The notes under the pieces were generated by a model. The model worked only from the letters and a program-made list of their open reading frames with translations. It made no database searches and was not told where the DNA came from. The position numbers were made by a program, and so were the translations under genes. DNA of 64,000 bases. Origin: Amborella trichopoda. Taxonomy: Eukaryota > Streptophyta > Magnoliopsida > Amborellales > Amborellaceae. Positions 57,346 to 64,000 of this stretch are shown piece by piece. Each line of letters begins with the position of its first letter. The first letter of the stretch is position 1. Location: the NCBI RefSeq assembly GCF_000471905.2, contig NW_006499751.1, positions 2,830,084 to 2,894,083 of the forward strand. The letters run 5' to 3'.

Positions 57346-57890
57346 ATGTCTTTGACTTTTTTTTCTTTTTTGGTGTTCGATTCCTTTTCGAAAAGGATGA
57401 TTTGTTGCTTGAGCCTTGAGGAAAACGCATCTCTTATGTAGAAGCAATTTTTCTTTTTGGATAAAGGGTCATTTCAAAGATGGTTTTGTTGTAACAGAAA
57501 TTTGTACTTCCCAGAAATTTATGCTTCCCTTTATCTATGAATAAATCCTCTTTCTATTTGCCTTGAATGCTCTCTTTTTTCTATTTTAGCGTATTTTTCT
57601 CCTTGTTCCTTCTCTGTCGACTTCTCTTTCTCTTTTGGGAGGCAGGATCTGCCTTGCTTGGACTGCTCGGATGCCTACGCCTTGAGTGTGTGAGTGGTGC
57701 GAGGAAATGTTTCTTTGTGTTCACTGCCTTAAACACCTCTGATCGCGATGAAACTTGGCAGGTGGTCTTTTGAAGTGTTGATGTAACCAATTTTGGGGCC
57801 ATTCTGAGAGTCGGGAATCTTCACTATTTTGTAGACTTTACTGGCTTGCTTCCAATCAGGGACCAAGGTGCTGAAAAATACGTTCAAACA
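57346..57890 (-). mobile_element. E5: start of 3' LTR, B-like, truncated
   Basis: On the minus strand it begins TGTTTGAACGTATTTTTCAG, near-identical to the E3 LTR starts. It shares CTGCCAAGTTTCATCGCGAT with them for about 230 bp, then diverges. It ends against the 3' terminus of the family-C LTR, so E5 is interrupted there. No TATA box is contained in the surviving part. Confidence 0.75.
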
Positions 57891-57904
57891 GCTTGCCCCG
57901 CCGA

Positions 57905-58265
57905 ATGTTGTGCTTCAAGAGAAGCGAGAGGGAAAATCATTCGAAAACTTTCCTTCGACTTTGACTTCTTTTTTTTCCTAGCCACAGGACCACGTGAACG
58001 CCGATGAGATTCACATAATGGTGTCACTAAGCTGCTCAAACCTAGGGATGCATAGTTCACGGGTCCATCCGTGGAGACTTTAAGGGGAGAAGAGACATTT
58101 TTTCGGGATCTTGTTGAAGTTCTCACCCTCGTGCAAACTGTTAGTGATTCTAAAGCTGAGGATTTTGTACGGACCTCGTTAATCAGAATCAAGCCCATCT
58201 GGCAATTGAGTGCCATGTGGAGGGGCATTATTCCCATTTGGTCTAGGTTCGCTTTGCTTTGGTAG
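57905..58265 (+). pseudogene. E5: antisense ORF 1 (broken)
   Basis: Antisense to E5. ATG 57905 opens MLCFKRSERENHSKTFLRL then a stop. After frame changes the E3-matching block METLRGEETFFRDLVEVLTL, then AEDFVRT and WQLSAMWRGIIPIWSRF, is open from 58071. It starts 15 bp inside the LTR border, as in E2 and E3. The opposite strand is also open (58237-57884). Confidence 0.45.
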
Positions 58266-60540
58266 GAATTGTTTGCTTTGGTAGGAATTATTTGCTGCTA
58301 CACCAGGTTTGCTTTTGACCTTCAAAGTACCACTATGGGCCTCGTCTACCGAGTCAAGTCGGGGGCAGGTTCTATTAGTCGATCCCGAAAGTCTGATTGT
58401 GTCGGCTAGATGAGCTAACGTCTCTGGTAGGTTCTCCCATGGCTTTGTCAGTTTCTTGCCATTGAAGTATTTATTTCTAGAGTATGTTTGTGACCTCGTG
58501 GGAATAATGTTCTTCCTCATGCGACTTGTCTTGCCATCTTGGTGAGTCTTCTGTCTTTCGAGTCCTTTTACAATTGGACTTAGGTTGCCGGAATATTTTC
58601 TTTGAAGCTCATATTTTTGGAGTCCTGGTACTATGATACCAGGGATTTGCTTCTTTTGAGTGAGGGCTGAAGTTGTCTGTTAAGGCGATTACTGCATCAA
58701 CCTGTTTATTGGTCCAAGCATCCGTTATGGATTTTTGCTTGAACTTGGGAAGGGCGCCGTAGAGATGGTTTTCACCAACTTTTTTTTATTTTGAGGCTCT
58801 TTTACCCTAACCTTTCGGCTATCTCCACCCTTTTCATCCATTTTTACTAACGATGCCCTTTCAGGTTTTCACCGTGCCAGGTTTTTATTCACGGAACTCT
58901 TTTACTCATAGTTTCGTGACCATGCCCATCCGTTATTTTTACTCATAGTGTTCCCTTGTTAACGTATACACCATGCTCATTATTTTTCTTTTTTCTTTTT
59001 TTTTTTGTGTGAAGGCGTGTTTAAGGTCATGCCTTTGGGACCTGTGCGAAACAATTTAACGTTATGCGACCATGATATGCACTATGGTTTAAGGTCATAC
59101 AGCTGGACCGTGGTGGTGATGAATGGAAGTTTGTGGAGGCCATGGAGTGAGTATGGTGGTGGTTTGACTCACTTGGGGAAATGGCATGAGGCTACCTATG
59201 ATGCATGAAATGTAAGTGGACGATGGTTTCCCACTAACTTACAAAGAGTATGGATGGCAGGATGGTTCGTCGTTTTGTGAGCACGGGTGAGACTCACTGG
59301 TGAATGAGGAATGGTGATGAAGGTGGCGCGCGCACACTAACAAGTAGGCTTAGGGAAGGCATGCGTGAAAGTGCACGTAAAAGGCGTGTGCACGTATGTG
59401 GGGGCAAGTTTTAAAGGTCATACCTTCAGGACCTGTGCAAAGCAGTTTATCGTTATGAGGCCAGAATGTGCACTATGGTTTAAAGTCATACAACTGGACC
59501 GTGGTTATGCAGTTTAAAGTCATGCAACTAGGATCATGCAGATTAAGGTCGTGCAACTAGACCTCCGCTATAGTTTAAGGTCATATAGTTCAAACGATGG
59601 TGTTGAGCCTTTTAATGTCATACAGTTAGAATGTGCACTATAGTTTAAAGTCATGTAGCTTGGACCATGGCTGTGCATTTTTAAGTCATACAGCTAGGAC
59701 CGTGCAGTTTAAGGTCGTGCAACTAGACCTCCGCTACAGTTTAAGGTCGTATAGTTTTGTTTAAAGCTAGGCAGTTTAGGGTCATGCAGCACTGATCGTA
59801 ATTGTGCAGTTTAGGGTCGTACAGCACGGACCAAGGTTGTGCAATTTAGGGTCAAACAGCACGGATCAAAGCTGTGCCGCCATATAGGTGGAGTTCCATG
59901 GGGAATAGGTCTATGGATGGTAATCGGACTCCCTGGGGATAAAATGGTTAAGGCCATACACAAGCAGAGGGCTCAGATGGAAATGGTGGCCCGATGAAGG
60001 ATGGCCAACAGAAGCAGACTTCGCTAGGGTTTAGGGGGGCAAGTGTGGCTCCCTGGGTGAAAGATGAAACTCTATGGAGAATTGGCTTATAGGTATCGTG
60101 ACTCCCTGGGGATAAGATAGCTTGGTGTGAAACAGACCCACCGGGAATTGAAGAGGTAACAATGAACCTAAATCCACTGGGGAAAATGGGCTGTAGTGTG
60201 GGTGTGACTTCTATGGGGATGAGGAATAGTGACCTGCTCCCGACTCCATTAAGGATGATAGGTCACGGCTTGGGTGCAACATCACTGGGGATGACTGGTC
60301 ACAGCTTGGGTGCAACCCCACTAAGGATAAGTGGTAGGACGCACAAGACTTCAACCTGGAGTAGTTGATAATAGGTTGTTATAAATACTGCTGGTGTCAT
60401 GTGTAGCGCTAGTGGTTTCTTGTGAGTATTCAACCAACGATAAGTTCTCAGAAACACAACTGGCATTGAGTTGTTAAAAACTCAGCTAGCACTGTGAATG
60501 ACCCCTAATATTGTTTGAAGACAACCAGCGCTAAGTTAAC
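58266..60540 (-). other. E5 3' region, LTR-proximal part: arrays, no gene
   Basis: Reverse-oriented homologue of E3 32300-34480. GGTGAAAACC-type block at 58790-58990, array units (TTTAAGGTCATAC type) at 59030-59110 and 59410-59880, then ACTCC(C/A)TGGGGAT-type phrases at 59890-60310. Open frames are short and unmatched. The 126-bp repeat of E3 is not present here. Confidence 0.55.
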
Positions 60541-60915
60541 CGCCGTTAGGGTCATTTGGAAACACACCCAGCACAAAATCAACCGACACTAGGGTTGTTT
60601 GGAAACACAATAGGCACCAAGTAAACAGGGGCTAGGGTTGTTTTGAAAACACACCCGACGCTAATCAACCGGCGCTAGGTTTGTTTTGAAAAACACCTGG
60701 TGCTAAGTCAATTGGCGCTAGGGTTGTTTGGAAACACACTCGACGCCAAGTCAACCGACGCTAGGGTTGTTTTGAAAAAACACCCGACGCCAAGTCAACT
60801 GGCGCTAGAGTTGTTTTGAAAACACACCCAGCGCTAAGTCAACCGGCGCTAGGGTTGTTTTGAAAACACACCTGGCGCTAAGTCAACTAGTACTAGGGTT
60901 GTTTGAAATTCACCC
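60541..60915 (-). repeat. 43-44-bp tandem array, about 8 copies
   Basis: CTAGGGTTGTTT landmarks at 60589, 60632, 60675, 60718, 60761, 60805, 60849 and 60893. Units carry (G/C)GGCGCTAGGGTTG, then TTTTGAAAACACACC and a (C/G)GCGCTAAGTCAA end. The GCGCT...AGCGC-type arms make each unit able to fold. E3 and E2 hold only diffuse versions. Confidence 0.95.
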
Positions 60916-61050
60916 AATGCTGGGGATGGATTGATGAGAGTTATCTCAAGCCTTGAGTCAAAGCCTAACCTGACTCATCGTCGCATGGCGTCCCTTGGAC
61001 ACGACTGGAATTCCCAGTTTATGAGGGGTATTTGAGGGTAGTGTGGGGTC

Positions 61051-61062
61051 TATATAATAAGG
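61051..61062 (+). promoter_or_regulatory. antisense TATA box in the E5 3' region
   Basis: TATATAATAAGG on the plus strand, antisense to E5, 684 bp before the ATG at 61735. It matches the antisense TATA positions of E2 and E3. Confidence 0.45.
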
Positions 61063-61734
61063 TAAAATCTCGTTTTCCCTCACTTTTTCACCAAGGGTAA
61101 AAAAAACTTAAGCAAAAATTTTCTTAACAGTGAGGAGGGAGGTCGGTTGACGTTCCCGGCAAGCAGTGGGACTCCAACAAAGGTTTTGCAGGGAACGTTC
61201 TCGGCCAACACTGGGATTCCAGGTGATTTTACAGGGAAGACCTTCGACATGCAGACTTTACCAAGAATTTGGCGAAGTTGCAGGGAAAGGAGCAAGAAAG
61301 GAGAGTTCTTCGAGGAGTTTTCCAGCAAACAGAAGAGGTTTCGACTGTAGCAATGTTTTGTACAAGAGATAGGAAGTGAAATTCTGAGCATTTTCGCACA
61401 TCTCAGGAGTTTTTTGAGGATTTTTAAGAAGTTTCCTGGGGATTGTGGCAACTTTCCGACATTGTTAGTGGCTCTTGCAGAGGTTCCCAGGGACTTAGGG
61501 GAAGTTTGCAGAAGTCTTCAGTGAGGTTCTGGTGTTGTCCAGGTGAAAAACACAGAAGGGATAGTTTTTAGTAGGCCATGTAGGAGACATTCTGGCAAGA
61601 GACGAAAAGTCACGGGAGGTGGACCATCGCGGAAGGTGTACAGTTGGTGGAGGTGAACCGTCTCATTGGAGGTGTATGATTACCTCCCGAAATTGTGCGA
61701 CCATTAAGGAGGTGCAAAAACTTAAGCTTTGAAA

Positions 61735-62121
61735 ATGAGGAGTCTCGAGAAGCGAACAGTCGTAATAGGGCGGCGCTAGCATAAGTGCGGTCGGTGCTGA
61801 GGCAATTGACGCTGATGGTTTGGAGTTCTGACTCAACCGGATGCTGGCCTTTGGAGGACACAGCCCACGTTGGCTTCAGTTGGCACTCTTATCATGGTGC
61901 GAAGAGTGATGCTCTCTTATGGAAGTAAGTTACGTGCAGAATTTGCGGTGCTCAGCAACGAGCTACATACAGTGATGTTCATGGGCCAGCAAAAACCGGT
62001 GAACGATGATAGGGTGTGGCTTATGGTACCTATTGGAAGCCAAATCCTTCAGGATTACAGTGAGGTCCATGTTGTTTGTGGAAGGGCACCCACTGTGAAC
62101 AGGGTATGCTTTCTGTCATAG
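61735..62121 (+). pseudogene. E5: antisense ORF 2 (broken)
   Basis: ATG 61735 opens MRSLEKRTVVIGRR then a stop. After frame changes the C-terminal 84 codons (61870-62121) are open and match E3: GSKLRAEFAVLSNELHTVMF, PIGSQILQDYSEVHVVCGRA, TVNRVC, ending at the equivalent TAG. Confidence 0.45.
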
Positions 62122-62636
62122 GCCAGTTCCTTGCCAGGGCAGCCCACTTTGTATGTTTGATACACACGTCGAATGAATCCTTCGTTGTATATTTGATATA
62201 CACGTCAGATGAGATATCTGGCTTATACGTTTGACATACACGTCGGATGGACTGAGGCTAACCTCTTGGAGTGGCTTTCCTTTGTATTCTGGCATGTAAC
62301 CATCCTCTTACTCGTCAGATGAATTAAAGCTAACTCTCTGAGTGGTTTTGCTTCTTCTTCATGAGGAAGGCCTTTCTTTAGTGGGTTTGCTTCTTCCTCA
62401 TGGGGTAGGCATTTGTTTTGGCCTATAATCATCCTCTTATCCTAAGATGCAAGAGCAACACTGCAGGTTTTGGTTTGCAACTGTCCTCTTATCCTTAGAT
62501 GCAAGAGACTTGTAACCTCCCTAGTAATGGGCTTCTTGTAACTCGTAACTCATTTTTACTGCAATAAAAAGAGTTAGAATTTTGTTTAGACTATCTTGCC
62601 TATTTTTGCGTTGAGTCCCTTTCTTTTGAATACGCA
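62122..62636 (-). repeat. E5 3' region: short repeats next to the pol stop
   Basis: Reverse counterparts of E3 29774-30300: GTATGTTTGATACACACGTC-type copies at about 62150, 62187 and 62226, and CATCCTCTTATCCTAAGATGC-type copies between 62290 and 62510. Confidence 0.65.
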
Positions 62637-64000
62637 TTATGGATAGTACTTCTTTAAGTATCGTCCATTGATAGGGGGCATTGGTCCCCCTCCTTCAGGA
62701 TGTGTCAGTATATAGGCTCCATTGGGCGAGACCTTTTTTACTATAAAGGGACCTTTCCATTTAGGCTCAAACTTCCCTTTATGCCGGCCGGGCATAACAA
62801 TAGGCCTTTTGACAGCTAAGACTAGATCAATGCGGGTGAATGAGTGGACTTTGACAGACTTGTTGAAAGCCCTCTTTATTCTCCCTTGGTTGAGTTCAAG
62901 GCTATGTTGAGCCTCTAACCTCTTTCCATCCAGTGCATCCAATTCTTGATACCGGAGCTTGACTCTCTCATCTATGGTTATTCCTTGGTGAATAGAAACT
63001 CGCAGTAAAGGGATTTGTATTTTGAGGGGTAAAACTGCTTCACCCCCATAGACCAGAGAATAAGGAGTGGAATCAGTAGCATTTCGCGTAGTAGTACGAT
63101 AAGCCCAGAGGGCTTCGGGAAGCTTCTCATGTCAGTTCTTCCTTATTTTTTATACTGACTTTCTTAAAACGTTGAACAGAGTCTTATTGAAAGCCTCAGC
63201 TAATCGATTCGTCCGAGGGTGGTACATAGTCAAGTACCTTCATTCAAACCCAAACTGGTTAACTAAGCGATCGATGTGATGACTCCTAAATTGAGGGCCG
63301 TTGTTAGATATAATCCGTTCGGGCACTCCGAAGCGATATATGATGTGATGTCACACGAAGTAGGCCACTGTTGTCCCAGGAACCTGCTTAAGGGGGACGA
63401 CTTCAGCCCACTTAGAGAAATAATTTGTTGCAGCTAGGATAAATGCATGGCCCATTGCAGAAGGAGGGCCAATAGGCCTTATGATGTCCATATCCCATTG
63501 TGAGAAGGGCCATGACGCAACCGTAGGGTTTATGGGCTCTGAAGGCTGGTGGACAAGTCTCTAGTGTATCTGGCATACTTGGCACTTTTTAGCATAGTTT
63601 AAGCAATCGACGATCATGGAAGGCCAATAGTATCCCAAACTACGTATTCGTTCATAGAGCTTAGGACTGGACTGGTGTAGTCCACAATTGCTTGAGTGGA
63701 CTTCTTCTAACACCTTATTTGCTTCCTAGATATCGATGCATCTAAGAAGAATGTCGTCAAACGACTGTCTGAAGAGAGCATCTCCTTCAAGGAGGGTATG
63801 CTTAGTGGACATTCGACGTATGTTGTTGCGTTTAGCACGATCTTTTGGGAGCCTGCCATGTTTTAGGAAACTAGTGATGGGCTCTATCCAATTTTCTACC
63901 TGTTCAATTTCTACACACATTGGGTCAAAGAATTCTAGTTCTTGATTCCGACCCTTAGCTCCCTAACTCTGTGCTATTGCTTGTTCAGTCTTGATTACTT
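62637..64000 (-). pseudogene. E5: integrase, runs off the window edge
   Basis: Read from 64000 downwards: WIEPITSFLKHGRLPKDRAK, MSTKHTLLEGDALF, ILLRCIDI then a stop, KVLEEVHSSNCGLH, YAKKCQVCQIH (zinc-binding). The core has WDMDIIRPIGPPSAMGHAFI (first Asp), ERIISNNGPQFRSHHIDRLV (second Asp reads Asn, about 63303) and RLAEAFNKTLF (Glu). The tail is LWAYRTTTRNATDSTPYSLV, YGGEAVLPLKIQIPLLRVSI, NQGRIKRAFNKSVKVHSFTR, GKFEPKWKGPFIVKKVSPNG and the terminal INGRYLKKYYP. It has only a few stops and is the best-preserved integrase of the E1/E2/E3/E5 family here. Confidence 0.92.

Overview
The window looks like nuclear DNA of a flowering plant with a large, repeat-rich genome. It has plant-type Ty3/Gypsy polyproteins, 2.5-3 kb LTRs with plant-style TATA boxes, A/T-rich single-copy stretches and a foldback (MITE-like) element. 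I see no rRNA, tRNA, CRISPR or prokaryotic operon structure, and the species cannot be named from the sequence. A run of Ns at 53373-53400 is an assembly gap.

Positions 1-7860 are mostly A/T-rich intergenic DNA. They hold a CCTAGG-ended repeat (about 40-1140), a possible first exon of a plant gene on the minus strand (2495-2605), a foldback element (3541-3790) and small tandem duplications. From 7865 to the end almost everything is LTR retrotransposon. The lineage is best called Tat (Ogre/Retand-like) Ty3/Gypsy: two RNase H domains follow the RT, and several kb of repeat-rich DNA lie between integrase and the 3' LTR.

I name the elements E1-E5. A plus-strand integrase scrap sits at 7865-8461. 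E1 (minus) is a truncated family-A LTR (8466-10480), a 20-bp tandem array and a pol remnant (10690-12858). E2 (plus) has family-A LTRs at 13072-15699 and 42787-45482; its integrase is split by E3. E3 (plus, 22314-37801, family-B LTRs) is a complete insertion with a 4/5-matching target duplication, but it has lost RT, both RNase H domains and most of integrase through a microhomology deletion. E4 (plus, 45483-57345) is a different Tat family lacking its 5' end. It keeps gag tail, protease, G-patch-like, RT, RNase H and integrase regions, a 3.3-kb 3' region and a family-C LTR. E5 (minus) enters from the right edge: integrase (64000-62637), a 4.7-kb 3' region and the start of a B-like LTR (57890-57346), which abuts the E4 LTR.

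No element could move by itself: stops, frameshifts, deletions or catalytic substitutions are present in all. The signal I consider most worth following is in the 3' regions of E2, E3 and E5. Each carries two reading-frame signals antisense to the element. One starts about 12-15 bp inside the 3' LTR boundary with a shared Met-Leu-Cys start. The other starts about 610-690 bp downstream of an antisense TATA box present at the matching place in all three copies. Antisense accessory ORFs are known from some Tat elements (Grande of Zea, from memory), so the principle has precedent; these particular ORFs I do not recognise. The same 3' regions and the LTR leaders are full of short tandem arrays whose units contain inverted repeats.
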